Positions 1 through 8,432 of a stretch of DNA of 64,000 nt are shown piece after piece. The translations under genes were made by a program, and so were the position numbers. The notes below the pieces were generated by a model, which did no database searches, had not been told where the DNA came from, and worked only from the letters and a program-made list of their open reading frames with translations. Origin of the DNA: an uncultured Acidobacteriota bacterium (GTDB lineage: Bacteria > Acidobacteriota > Blastocatellia > Pyrinomonadales > Pyrinomonadaceae). The first letter of the stretch is position 1. Each line of letters opens with the position of its first letter. The DNA is taken from the NCBI GenBank assembly GCA_937873515.1, contig CALMYB010000010.1:1-64000 (forward strand), given 5' to 3'.

Positions 1-29
1 AAACTCGATCCCGATTCAATGTCAGTTAG

Positions 30-446
30 AACAAAAACACTAGCTTTCCATCTGGGGTAAAAAATGGGGGCTGGACACTGTCATTTTCGATCGAAGATGG
101 CGGAATTCTGCTTAGAGACCTTTCGCACGATGTTACTGATGACTTAGCGGGAAGTGGTATCAACATTCCCCAGGCAGAGGTCTTTAAATTCCTGTACACG
201 TTATTTAGAGCCCGGTGTTTCAGTTTCGAGCAAACAGAATACGGGAGCTTCAATCCTCTGCTCACGGGCCTTCGAGCACAAAAGGCGGAGTGGGACGATC
301 ACTTTGTCATGCAGCAGTTGAAATCAATTGACAATGAGGGCTTTGCAATGTACGCCGATAAATTGAGCCAGTTATTTTACGAAACTGACGCAAAGGCAAT
401 GCAAATCAAGCAAATGCTGAATTCCTTGGCCATTAAATTCGAGTAA
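30..446 (+). pseudogene. Broken 3' portion of an unidentified gene
   Basis: The frame ending at the TAA at 444-446 reads as convincing protein for about 138 codons (for example WTLSFSIEDGG, FVMQQLKSIDNEGF and the tail QMLNSLAIKFE). It opens straight after a TAG at 27-29 and has no ATG, GTG or TTG before about 318. Bases 1-57 also read as protein in another frame, up to a TAA at 58-60 beside G and A runs, so a one-base shift near 54-70 would join the two frames. Either this is a decayed gene or the run contains a sequence error. I do not recognise the family. It lies outside the tRNA-bounded segment to its right. Confidence 0.45.
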
Positions 447-573
447 ACACTTAAAATCAATTCTCACACCTAGAGACACCAATCGTTCTTCCAATCGTCG
501 TCTTTTTTGCTGGCGTCTCGGCACTAATAGCAACGCCGACGTCTTCAGACCCGACGTCGCAGCCACCATCGTG

Positions 574-610
574 AAAAAACGGGGCTTTCAGAAATCGCTG
601 AAAGCCCCGT
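574..610 (-). terminator. Rho-independent terminator downstream of the tRNA-Pro fragment
   Basis: A perfect 13-bp stem (579-591 with 598-610) closes a 6-base loop. On the minus strand it is followed by a run of Ts (574-578 are all A on the plus strand). It sits 6 bases past the CCA end of the tRNA fragment, which is where the native terminator of a tRNA gene on the minus strand is expected. Confidence 0.85.
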
Positions 611-616
611 ATTTAT

Positions 617-665
617 TGGTCGGGACGGCGAGATTTGAACTCACGACCTCTCGCACCCCAAGCGA
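617..665 (-). other. tRNA-Pro(GGG) 3' fragment, putative attachment site
   Basis: Read on the minus strand this is the 3' part of a tRNA: most of the anticodon stem (TCGC/GCGAG), a TTGGGGT loop with anticodon GGG, a five-base variable region, a T-arm (GTGAG-TTCAAAT-CTCGC), the acceptor strand CGTCCCG, A and an encoded CCA. The acceptor 5' strand, the D-arm and the first anticodon-stem base are missing on the higher-coordinate side, where unrelated sequence begins. A partial tRNA next to its own terminator is the classic trace of site-specific integration into a tRNA 3' end. The geometry places the element to the right and an intact tRNA-Pro at its far end. No integrase is seen in the window. 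Confidence 0.75.
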
Positions 666-1030
666 TTTGGGTAGGTTTGTATATCTTGTCAAAACTGCTC
701 AAAACATCTTAGAATCAACAACTTACCACCAATACAGCCTTCACACCGATTGGCCTTGATTAGCAACGCTGCAACCAACCTGCAACCAAGTCTGAAATCA
801 AAACTAGCGATTCACACTAGTGTCAAAGTCGTGTCACCACGTCCAAATCATACATTACTCCATTGATTTCTCTCAACTATCTACCGCATATTTTCCAAGA
901 CCTTTTCTCAGTCTTAAAAGAGGGTAGTGCATAAAATTTTTGTCAACACTGGCGATCGCTACGAGTTTCTTGGACTGATCGCTAGTTCTTTGATTACCTC
1001 CATTCGTTGGTCTATTCTAAAAATGGAATT
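666..1030. other. Non-coding junction region with a short direct repeat
   Basis: No gene is visible here. Two copies of CTGCAACCAA lie at 769-778 and 780-789, eleven bases apart, so on one helical face; they could be arm-type recombinase sites next to the tRNA fragment, which is inference. The remainder is the AT-rich leader of the cation transporter gene. Confidence 0.4.
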
Positions 1031-1639
1031 ATGGCTTGCTGTGAAGATGATTGTGCTATTGACGCTCTGCGGGAAAAACAGAGTTCGACGTTGAGGATCG
1101 TACTGGCAATAAACGTGGCAATGTTTGTGGCTGGGATCGGTGCCGGCATTTACGCTGGGTCGAGCGCGCTGCTGTCGGATTCGCTGGACAATCTGGGTGA
1201 TGCGATGACGTACGGACTGAGCCTCTATGCTGTGTATAGATCATCTCAAGCGAAAGCAAAAGTCGCTTTTTTCAAAGGGGGATTGATACTGCTCGCAGCG
1301 TTGGTAGTCCTTGGACAGGTAATCTACAAGCTGATGGTTCCAGCGGTTCCAATTTTCGAACTAATGGGCGTGGTTAGCGTCCTGGCTCTTGTGGGAAACT
1401 CGATATGCCTTTTCCTGCTTACGCGACATAAAACCGACGATGTAAATATGAGTTCAGTTTGGGAATGCTCGCGTAATGATATTGCGTCGAATGTTTCAGT
1501 ATTCATCGCAGCCGGTGCGGTTTGGTTCTTTCAATCCGGCTGGCCCGACATCATCATTGCTGTCGCATTAGTTGTGCTTTTTCTTCGCTCTGCTTTTCGT
1601 GTCTTTTCAGGTGCAATTCGCGAACTGCGGACTGCATAG
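1031..1639 (+). CDS. Cation diffusion facilitator-type transporter (membrane domain only)
   Basis: A 202-residue inner-membrane protein with about six hydrophobic segments, resembling the transmembrane half of CDF metal exporters. The SDSLDNLGDAM stretch near residues 50-60 matches the CDF TM2 acidic site, and the NDIASNVSVF stretch near residue 150 the TM5 site. The cytoplasmic C-terminal domain of CzcD/ZitB is absent. The N-terminus starts MACCEDDC, a cysteine/acid cluster that could bind metal. I prefer the ATG at 1031; a TTG eight codons upstream is in frame. It is the only plus-strand gene at this end of the metal region and lies convergent to the TonB receptor. Substrate is not determinable; a soft divalent metal is likely from context. 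Confidence 0.75.
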   Translation: MACCEDDCAIDALREKQSSTLRIVLAINVAMFVAGIGAGIYAGSSALLSDSLDNLGDAMTYGLSLYAVYRSSQAKAKVAFFKGGLILLAALVVLGQVIYKLMVPAVPIFELMGVVSVLALVGNSICLFLLTRHKTDDVNMSSVWECSRNDIASNVSVFIAAGAVWFFQSGWPDIIIAVALVVLFLRSAFRVFSGAIRELRTA

Positions 1640-1703
1640 ATCAAGTTTTCTACAATCCAAAGGAAACTATGTATTTCGTAGGGGCGTTACGTATCTGCCA
1701 AAT

Positions 1704-4139
1704 TTAAAAACTAACCTTTATTCCGGTTTGAAGGAGACGCGGGCCTGAGGGCAGTAATCCCCGCGTGCGGTCGACTATGTATGTCCGGTCGAGCAGGTTC
1801 TTGCCAGTCACAAAAAATGTCGTTTTCCACTTCTCGACGCGGTAGTTTGCCGTCGCGTTCCAGTACGTTTGGCTTGGTATCGCTCCAAGTTGGCCATTCG
1901 AACTCGGGTTAACTGCGTTCAAATCGTCGCCGAACTGGCGCCCGATATAAACATTTTCCACAAAAGCGTCGAAACCGCGTGGATGCGAATAACCGATGCT
2001 TGTCGTCATAAGCATACGCGGTGCATACGGAAGTCGATTCTCTGTTATCGAGCAAGTAGTGGACGACACACGCTTGGTGGTTGGGCAGTACACATTTAGA
2101 GTTGCCAAACTTGTGTTAGAGCTTAAACGGACGCCGCGAAACTCCGCCGTCGGCAAATAAGTATATGCGGTTCGTAAGTAAACACTATGGGGGCTGCGGA
2201 AAATCGTGCCTGAGTCGATCTGCCCTGTAAATTCAAACCCCTGCTGTAGTGTGGCCCCACCGTTTGTAAAGGCCGCCCCGCCAGCGATCGAAGCCGCTAC
2301 AATCTGATTCTGATAATCGTTGCGGAAAAATGCAGCCGAAAATTCGGTTCCTCTGAGTGGCCGGGTACGCACTCCGACCTCATAGTTCCAACTCAATTCC
2401 GAATCAAGTTCGATCACGCCGCCAGTATTTGTTACCACGTCCTCTGCCCTAGGTGGAGAGAAGCCTCGATGGACGCCGGCAAACAGCGTTGTGTTTTTAA
2501 CACCGGAGTAAGCAACGCCAATACCCGGGATGATCTCGGTCACGGTTATTTCACCGGTCACCCCAGTCCCATTGTTAGCGAGGCGATTCGTTCGGTTAAA
2601 AACTACGCGCTCAAAACGGACGCCTGGCGTCATTGCAAGATTCTTCCATGCGAAGCGATGTTGAATAAAGCCCGATTGAGCGGACGCTTTCCGCTCGTTA
2701 TTTTCGACTATCACGCCGTCACGCGAGGTTGGAAGATCGCCGTTTCGCTGAATCCTTTCCTGATCTTCGCGATGAATCCTAAAGCCGACGACAAGTTCGT
2801 TAGCGACTGATCCGAAATCGAAGTTTGTGGTCAGCCGCGTCTCGACGCCTTGTGTAAGATAGTCACGAAGTCGCCCTTCGTTGCCGCACGTGGTATTCAA
2901 TGCGGCCAGACTGAGGCAATCGGGATCGACATTCAAACGATTTGGGCGTTGGCTCGAATTGGAGGACTGACGCCACCAGTCGCGCGAAAAGTAGTTAGAG
3001 TAAAAGCTAGTCGTCAGATTGATTCTAGAAGTCAGAACTGCCGCATGCTGCAACGAGAAACCGGATCTGCGGCCATAAAAGAAATCGTTCTTAAAAATGT
3101 TGCCGCGGGGATCTGCGGCGAATTCTGCCTCGGTCGCACCTGTGTAAGTTAGATTCGAATCCTCACGAAAAAATGTAAATTTTCCAGTCAGGGCGTTGTG
3201 AGAGTTTAACTGCAAAACCGATTTGCTTGAAAAATCATACAGCTTAGAATTCAGATTATCCCTCGCCCCATCTCCTCGTTTATGGTTGAAATTAAAAATC
3301 GTACCAAGTTTGCCAAACGTGCCGCCAAAACCTGCTCCGCCGTTGAAAAAACTTCGATTTCCGCCTTCTAGTTTGAAACTAAAAGTTGGTTTATCGGGCG
3401 GATTGGGAGTCAGATAGTTGACTAGGCCGGCGATCGTTTGCGGGCCATATGCAATCTGACCCGATCCCTTCAGGACCTCGATTGACTCGTATCTCTCTAC
3501 CGGAGGATGGTAGTAAGAGGCATTATCTCCATAGGGCGAATAAGACATTGGAAGGCCGTCTTCAAGCAGCAATACCTTCGTTGAACGCGTCGGATTGGTG
3601 CCACGAATGCCGATGTTGGGCCGCAAACCGAACCCCTCTTCGTCCCTTACATTCACACCGGATACTTTCCTCAGCACTTCGGAGAAATTGAACGGGCGGC
3701 TGTTTTCCAGTGTTTGTCTATCGATCCGTTCACTAGAACCCGGAATTTCCGAAAGGCTTTCCGGCGTTCCGGCGAGATAGCTTGAAATAACGGCAACGTC
3801 CGCCGCAACGCCCCCGGGTGTTAACGTAAAGACAACAGGCTGCGTCGACGGGATCGTTACTTCACTGCGGAGTGTCGCAAAACCGGTGGCACCGATTGTG
3901 AAGTCATACTTGCCATGTGACATGTTTGTAAGCGAGTATCGGCCTTCGCCGTCGGTTACGGCTTTTGCTAGCAACCGAACATTCTGGTGCCGCACGGTCA
4001 CCGTTGCGCCAACAACTACATCGCCGTTACCATCAAGGACTCTCCCTTCCACGCCGTTACGCGTCTGTGAATAAACGATTATGGTAAACATGGAAAACGC
4101 TAAACTTAAAGCGACGGATCTCACAGCAAGACTTTTCAT
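1704..4139 (-). CDS. TonB-dependent outer-membrane receptor
   Basis: An 811-residue protein: signal peptide (about 1-24, ending near YSQ), a carboxypeptidase-regulatory-like beta domain (about 25-110: VEGRVLDGNGDVVVGATV), a plug domain (about 130-245, with NIGIRGTNP and ERYESIEVLKGSG) and a long beta-barrel ending in aromatic-terminated KVSF. The plug resembles FecA/CirA-type receptors, so the cargo could be a metal chelate; the exact substrate cannot be read. The start at 4139 is chosen because GGAG precedes it at about 8 bases and a clean signal peptide follows; the frame stays open upstream to 4244. A strong sigma-70-like promoter precedes it. It is monocistronic and separate from the efflux operons. 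Confidence 0.9.
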   Translation of the reverse strand: MKSLAVRSVALSLAFSMFTIIVYSQTRNGVEGRVLDGNGDVVVGATVTVRHQNVRLLAKAVTDGEGRYSLTNMSHGKYDFTIGATGFATLRSEVTIPSTQPVVFTLTPGGVAADVAVISSYLAGTPESLSEIPGSSERIDRQTLENSRPFNFSEVLRKVSGVNVRDEEGFGLRPNIGIRGTNPTRSTKVLLLEDGLPMSYSPYGDNASYYHPPVERYESIEVLKGSGQIAYGPQTIAGLVNYLTPNPPDKPTFSFKLEGGNRSFFNGGAGFGGTFGKLGTIFNFNHKRGDGARDNLNSKLYDFSSKSVLQLNSHNALTGKFTFFREDSNLTYTGATEAEFAADPRGNIFKNDFFYGRRSGFSLQHAAVLTSRINLTTSFYSNYFSRDWWRQSSNSSQRPNRLNVDPDCLSLAALNTTCGNEGRLRDYLTQGVETRLTTNFDFGSVANELVVGFRIHREDQERIQRNGDLPTSRDGVIVENNERKASAQSGFIQHRFAWKNLAMTPGVRFERVVFNRTNRLANNGTGVTGEITVTEIIPGIGVAYSGVKNTTLFAGVHRGFSPPRAEDVVTNTGGVIELDSELSWNYEVGVRTRPLRGTEFSAAFFRNDYQNQIVAASIAGGAAFTNGGATLQQGFEFTGQIDSGTIFRSPHSVYLRTAYTYLPTAEFRGVRLSSNTSLATLNVYCPTTKRVSSTTCSITENRLPYAPRMLMTTSIGYSHPRGFDAFVENVYIGRQFGDDLNAVNPSSNGQLGAIPSQTYWNATANYRVEKWKTTFFVTGKNLLDRTYIVDRTRGLLPSGPRLLQTGIKVSF

Positions 4140-4474
4140 AAAAACTCCAATTAGTGCACAGGTCTCTGAAAAAAGAATAACCTTCTTGAAATTGATTTTC
4201 AATTTCATCTTAACGAAAATACAAGACACTGTCCGCACTGTCAAATTACAAATTGCAGCGGCAAATGAAGGCGACGTTAACCTCTTGCTGATTGATATTG
4301 TCTTGGAAGTGAGGAAAAGTTATTTGTACAATACAGAGCGTTTTCGAGAACCTTCCCTAAAACCGGCGGACGGACAATCACGCGAAATGTGAGAAATCTC
4401 TAAATGGCAAAAGTTCTCGAACGACGACGAACCTTCGGCGTACTCTGCCTGGGTTAGCTATTTGCTGGACTTAT
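4140..4474. other. Leader and promoter region of the TonB receptor gene
   Basis: About 335 bases without a gene. It holds the receptor promoter listed separately; upstream of that, to the end of the amidotransferase gene, I see nothing recognisable and no clear terminator. Confidence 0.5.
4216..4244 (-). promoter_or_regulatory. Sigma-70-type promoter of the TonB receptor gene
   Basis: On the minus strand a perfect -35 TTGACA (4239-4244) is separated by exactly 17 bases from TATTTT (4216-4221). The spacer overlaps a direct repeat GACAGTG-CG-GACAGTG, which could be a repressor site. The first hexamer lies about 100 bases upstream of the chosen start codon. Confidence 0.65.
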
Positions 4475-5347
4475 CTAACTGCCCCGTATGTTCGGTAGAA
4501 GTTGTACCGTTACATCCAATTTACTATTAACAATTACGACGTGATTTGGGGCGACTCTAGTCCAACTCGTACGATCATCGGTCAATCTTTCGGAGGCAAT
4601 GATGATTCCGCTCTGTTCGCTGTCGGATTCAACTATTTCAAACCTCCCGCCAAAGTACCTGTATTTTCCGCGAGTTGAATAGTAGAGTGAAATTGGCTCA
4701 ATTTGCGGATTGGAGACATAACGCACTGTTACAAGGCTCTCACCATCGGTGACCGCAAAATTATAAATTGAAGGCTTTTTGATTCCGGCTTCATGTGCCC
4801 ATTCCTCAAGTTGGCGAATGGTTTTCACCAATCCGCTCGCCAAATCCACTGCTTCTAGTTTTCCCGTGTGTCGACCGAGAAAGTTTAAGAAAACAGCAAA
4901 AGCGTGTTCGGAATCCGTAGTACCTTCAATCGACTGATAGATCTCGTCCGTCAACGAGTGTCGCAGACGGCGCTTTATCGAACTAAAGCCCTCAATCGTA
5001 CCGTTGTGCATCCACAAATATCGCCCACGGCAAAAAGGATGGCAATTAAATTCCGATACAGCGGTTCCCGGCGATGCCGCGCGGATGTGAGCAAAAAAAC
5101 AGGGTGATTTTATGTGCCCTGCCAGATTAAGCAGATTTCGATTGTTCCAGGCGGGTGTGATACTCGTAAAGACACCTGGCTCGTCGGATATTTCTGGCGA
5201 ATACCAGCCGACGCCAAAGCCGTCTCCGTTTAGAGGTTCACTGCGTTCCTTCGCCTTGTAACTTTGGCGAATCAGAGAATTTGGCGGACGCGAGATCAGG
5301 TCCGCAAGTAGTATTTCGCTGCCCGTGTAACCAAGAAATCTACACAT
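4475..5347 (-). CDS. Class II glutamine amidotransferase (YafJ/EgtC-like)
   Basis: A 290-residue Ntn-type amidotransferase. The mature catalytic Cys is residue 2 (MCRFLGYTG), so the start at 5347 is forced by the family even though the frame is open further upstream. Other hallmarks are GDGFGVGWY, ANIRAAS-like HIRAAS, NCHPF and MHNGTI, which build the glutaminase site. It releases ammonia from glutamine; the acceptor for this subfamily is mostly unknown. The start overlaps the end of the YHS gene by 8 bases, so translation is probably coupled and it forms the tail of the cus operon. No ergothioneine genes are nearby, so an EgtC role is not supported. Confidence 0.88.
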   Translation of the reverse strand: MCRFLGYTGSEILLADLISRPPNSLIRQSYKAKERSEPLNGDGFGVGWYSPEISDEPGVFTSITPAWNNRNLLNLAGHIKSPCFFAHIRAASPGTAVSEFNCHPFCRGRYLWMHNGTIEGFSSIKRRLRHSLTDEIYQSIEGTTDSEHAFAVFLNFLGRHTGKLEAVDLASGLVKTIRQLEEWAHEAGIKKPSIYNFAVTDGESLVTVRYVSNPQIEPISLYYSTRGKYRYFGGRFEIVESDSEQSGIIIASERLTDDRTSWTRVAPNHVVIVNSKLDVTVQLLPNIRGS

Positions 5348-5531
5348 TGCCGTTCTCGTAAGGTGGATCGGATTCGTCCGACATCTTTCGCCTACGATAC
5401 TCGTTGGGATGGCGCATAAATTCCGCGCAGCAACCTTCGGAGCAGAAAAAGTATTTTTCACCATCAAAAGTCAGCGAAGAGAAAGCTTTCGTTTCGTCAA
5501 TCTCCATTTTACAGACCAAATCAGTAACCAT
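5340..5531 (-). CDS. YHS-domain metal-binding protein
   Basis: A 63-residue protein made almost entirely of one YHS domain: DLVCKMEID, then YFFCSEGCCAEF, then HPNEY. YHS domains bind soft metals through the conserved cysteines, and in this window the same domain occurs at the N-terminus of the copper ATPase. The start at 5531 follows an AGGAGA ribosome-binding site. It lies 46 bases after the CusB-like gene and overlaps the amidotransferase start, so it is read as part of the cus operon. Its C-terminal 15 residues are polar and acidic. Confidence 0.85.
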   Translation of the reverse strand: MVTDLVCKMEIDETKAFSSLTFDGEKYFFCSEGCCAEFMRHPNEYRRRKMSDESDPPYENGNV

Positions 5532-5577
5532 AATTTTTCTCCTAGCCAGCACAACGCCTGATCCGGGAATTCACTGA

Positions 5578-7095
5578 TCAGTGATGCGTTGGGTTCTGTT
5601 TGAGCAAGTCGGCCCGGAGCAGGAAGCTGCCTTCGGTAACGATTCGGTCGCCAACATTGAGGCCTTCGAGGACGATAAACTTGCCATTAACTTCGCTTCC
5701 AAGACGAACCGATTTCAAAGCGAACACATTCGGTTTGTCGGTGGCGACAAAGACGACTTGCTTGTCGTTCATGTTCTGAACAGCCGAAGCTGGGATCGTC
5801 GGCATCGTTCGCTCGGCGACGCCCATCGAGCCGAAGGCGACGTTGACATACATGCCAATTTTCAGAGCCTCACCCGGATTTTCGAGTTCGATGCGCACCT
5901 GCGCGGTGCGCGTCTCTTGATTGATGTTCGGGTCGATGTATGTAACGTGGCCGCGAAACAAGCGGCCTGGATACGAAGTCGTTGTCACGCTTGCGCCGCT
6001 GCCCTCGCGAAGCTGGTTGATGTCCTTCTCAAAAACCTGTGCTATCGCCCAGACGCTGGCTAGGTTGGTTACGCGCATCAAATCTTTGTTAGCTTCGACG
6101 ATCATTCCGGGATTAATGTCGCGTTTTGTGATCGTGCCGGCAGCAGGTGCCGTTAACGTGATCTCGGACGTGATCTGCGACGGCGAGCGAAGCGAATTTA
6201 CGCGCTGCAGCGACAGGCCGAAAAGTATGAGCCGTTGTTTCGCCGAGGCAAGATCGGATTCGGCGGTTTGACGTTTTACGGCAGCTTGTTCGAACTCGCC
6301 TCGGCTCACCGGATTGATCTCAGCAACCTGAACTGCTCGATCATGACGCCGTTTAGCTTCTATAACGTTTGCCTCGGCGGTTCGCAGTTTAGTCGTCGCC
6401 TGCTCAAATTCCTCGCTGCTCACTGCACCTATTGCAAGAAGTTTTTCGGTTCTAGCATATCGTTTTCGATTTTCTTCGAGTTCGGCATTCGCGGTCTTCG
6501 ACGCAGCTAGCGCCTGGTCGAGTTCGGCATTGCTAGTGGGGCTGATCTTTACCAGACGTGCGGCTCGCTCGTAATTCTGCCGCGCGGTTTGAGCGTCTGT
6601 TTGAAGCGCGAGATAACGCGATTCGGCCGCCGCAAGTTCGTCGCTAAAGATCACCGCGAGCGTTTGCCCCTTGCCGACATTTTGTCCAAGTTCAGCGCAA
6701 ACGTCGCGCACGACACCGCCGAGCAACGAGATAACCGGCGTCTCTTTGTAAGCATTTGGCTGAACGACGCCGGTTGCGGCGACGGACATCGCCTCGGATG
6801 AGAGCGTTTCGCCGACGGTCTCGATCTTTAATCCGATCTTTTCAACCTGATCGGGTGCGATCGTCACGGTCTGTTCGCCGGATGTTTCCGAGGCTGTGTT
6901 ATCGCCAAACGTCACGGTCTGCGGCGTCGGTACAGCTTTGCCGTCACTCGACGAGCGCAAAAACCAAAACAGCGCGCCGCCGACAAGCAGCACGCCGACC
7001 ACTGCAGCGGCGATGTAAATCGGCTTACGATTCGACGGTGTTTCGTCCGGCGACGAATCGTCGTGATTCACATTTTCTAAATTTTCTTCGCTCAT
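5578..7095 (-). CDS. cusB: CusB-like periplasmic adaptor of an HME-RND copper/silver pump
   Basis: A 505-residue membrane-fusion protein that links the RND pump to the outer-membrane channel. It has a cytoplasmic lead (1-24), one membrane anchor (about 25-46), a lipoyl-type domain (from about 105; the halves meet again at LTAPAAGTITKRDINPG), a long alpha-helical hairpin of repeated Glu/Ala-rich segments (about 165-300) and a beta-barrel with YIDPNINQETRTAQVRIEL. The hairpin contains near-repeats of an EINPVSRGEFEQA type, longer than in E. coli CusB. It overlaps the CusC-like gene by four bases (ATGA), indicating coupled translation. Cu/Ag specificity is inferred from the CusA partner. Confidence 0.88.
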   Translation of the reverse strand: MSEENLENVNHDDSSPDETPSNRKPIYIAAAVVGVLLVGGALFWFLRSSSDGKAVPTPQTVTFGDNTASETSGEQTVTIAPDQVEKIGLKIETVGETLSSEAMSVAATGVVQPNAYKETPVISLLGGVVRDVCAELGQNVGKGQTLAVIFSDELAAAESRYLALQTDAQTARQNYERAARLVKISPTSNAELDQALAASKTANAELEENRKRYARTEKLLAIGAVSSEEFEQATTKLRTAEANVIEAKRRHDRAVQVAEINPVSRGEFEQAAVKRQTAESDLASAKQRLILFGLSLQRVNSLRSPSQITSEITLTAPAAGTITKRDINPGMIVEANKDLMRVTNLASVWAIAQVFEKDINQLREGSGASVTTTSYPGRLFRGHVTYIDPNINQETRTAQVRIELENPGEALKIGMYVNVAFGSMGVAERTMPTIPASAVQNMNDKQVVFVATDKPNVFALKSVRLGSEVNGKFIVLEGLNVGDRIVTEGSFLLRADLLKQNPTHH

Positions 7096-8432
7096 TTCTT
7101 TTTCAACTCCGGTGAATTAACTGCTCGCATTACCTCGACATTTGCTGTGTAAGTTTCAAGCTCGGCTTCCACGAGTTCGCTCTCGATGTCGAGAAACCGC
7201 CGCTCTTCGGCCAGGTATTCGATCAGGCTGCGACTGCCGAGCTCGTAAGTTTGCCAGATGACCTGCAGATTCGAATTGGCCTGATCGCGGACACCGCCCT
7301 TCATGATCGACAGTGAGCGCGCCGCCGCGTTGTAACGTGCCGTGGCCGCTGCGACCTCGCGCCGAATGGTCAGCTCGCCAAACGCAATCCGATTCTGAAC
7401 TGCCTGACGGTCAAACGTCGCGGCCTCGACGGCGCCTTGATTGCGATTACGAACCGGTAACGTCACTTCGAAGCCGAATGTCAAAAAGTGAAAGACATCC
7501 TGAATGGGCCTGAGCAATCCGTGATCGTCAAAACCAGTTAAGGGAAAGCTCGAATTCATCCGCTGGTAACCGCCTTTGACGGCCAGGTCGACGCGGCCTT
7601 CGGATTGTGCCTGTTCGATTCGCGCGGTGGCGAGACGTTCCGTCGCACGCACGCCTTCGAGGTCAGGTCGCTGCGAGAGAGCGTCACTTGTTTGTTTATT
7701 GAGCGGCGGCAGCGTAGCAATCAAATCTTCAAAATTGCCTCGCAGTCGAAGCGGTTCTTCCGGCTTCATGCCGATCATGTTTCTGAGTTCGAACATTGCG
7801 GTCTCGACCTTACCCTCAGATGTCTCTCGAATGGATTTCAGCCGGTTGACCTCGACAAGGAGCATGTTTTGTTCGAGCGGAGCGGATTTGCCATCAACGA
7901 CCCTCGCGGCGACGAGGTCGTAACCTTGTCGAGTGGCAGACAGTGTTTTCTCAATGACTTCAAGTTTTCTGACAGCGGCCAGCGCCTCGCCGAATTTTAT
8001 GCGGACATCGGCAGCGAGCAACCGTTCCTGATTCGCTACGGCGAACTCGCGTATCTCGAGTTCGCGGCGCGCAACTGTAATTCGCGCAGCACGCCGGCCA
8101 CCGATCTCGATCGGTAACATTACCTCGGTCGACTGGTTGTTATCAGCACCGCCGAGTTGTTTTGCGCCGCCGACAGATAGCGTCGGATTTGGACGAAGCC
8201 CGGCCTGTTTGACCAACGACTTCGCCGTATCAACTTCTTTGCGAAGTGCGATCAGTTCACCGTTGTATTCGAGGGCGAGTGCAACGGCCTCATCGGGGGT
8301 AATGCCGCTTACCGGATCGAGATACCGTGACGAACTGTATGGCGTAGGTGTCGGTGGTTGAGCGCACGCCCAGCGAACGAGAACGCCGAAGACGATGAAG
8401 ATCAATATTAATGTTTTTCTGTTATTTAACAT
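7092..8432 (-). CDS. cusC: CusC-like TolC-family outer-membrane efflux channel
   Basis: A 446-residue TolC-family protein with a signal peptide (ending near ACAQ), a Pro/Thr-rich lead, and two outer-membrane efflux repeats (about 45-225 and 240-440) rich in heptad helices. [19 protein letters not shown] and the C-terminal [20 protein letters not shown] are typical of the HME-RND channel subfamily. It forms the exit duct of the trimeric pump. It overlaps both neighbours (CusA end by 11 bases, CusB start by 4). The gene order A-C-B differs from the E. coli C-F-B-A order, and no CusF-type chaperone is encoded. Confidence 0.88.
   Translation of the reverse strand: MLNNRKTLILIFIVFGVLVRWACAQPPTPTPYSSSRYLDPVSGITPDEAVALALEYNGELIALRKEVDTAKSLVKQAGLRPNPTLSVGGAKQLGGADNNQSTEVMLPIEIGGRRAARITVARRELEIREFAVANQERLLAADVRIKFGEALAAVRKLEVIEKTLSATRQGYDLVAARVVDGKSAPLEQNMLLVEVNRLKSIRETSEGKVETAMFELRNMIGMKPEEPLRLRGNFEDLIATLPPLNKQTSDALSQRPDLEGVRATERLATARIEQAQSEGRVDLAVKGGYQRMNSSFPLTGFDDHGLLRPIQDVFHFLTFGFEVTLPVRNRNQGAVEAATFDRQAVQNRIAFGELTIRREVAAATARYNAAARSLSIMKGGVRDQANSNLQVIWQTYELGSRSLIEYLAEERRFLDIESELVEAELETYTANVEVMRAVNSPELKKK

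Noticed and set aside
372..569. A 65-codon minus-strand open frame upstream of the tRNA fragment
   Set aside because: No ribosome-binding site and a composition typical of antisense to the broken coding frame at 30-446.
617..700. A complete tRNA-Pro gene
   Set aside because: The 5' acceptor strand and D-arm are absent on the expected side; only the 3' half is present.
571..759. A 62-codon plus-strand open frame
   Set aside because: It runs antisense across the terminator and the tRNA-Pro fragment (GTARFELTTSRTPS is the usual translation of a tRNA 3' end), so it is not a gene.
4475..5347. EgtC of ergothioneine synthesis
   Set aside because: The class II amidotransferase fold fits, but there is no egtA, egtB or egtD near by, and the context is metal efflux.
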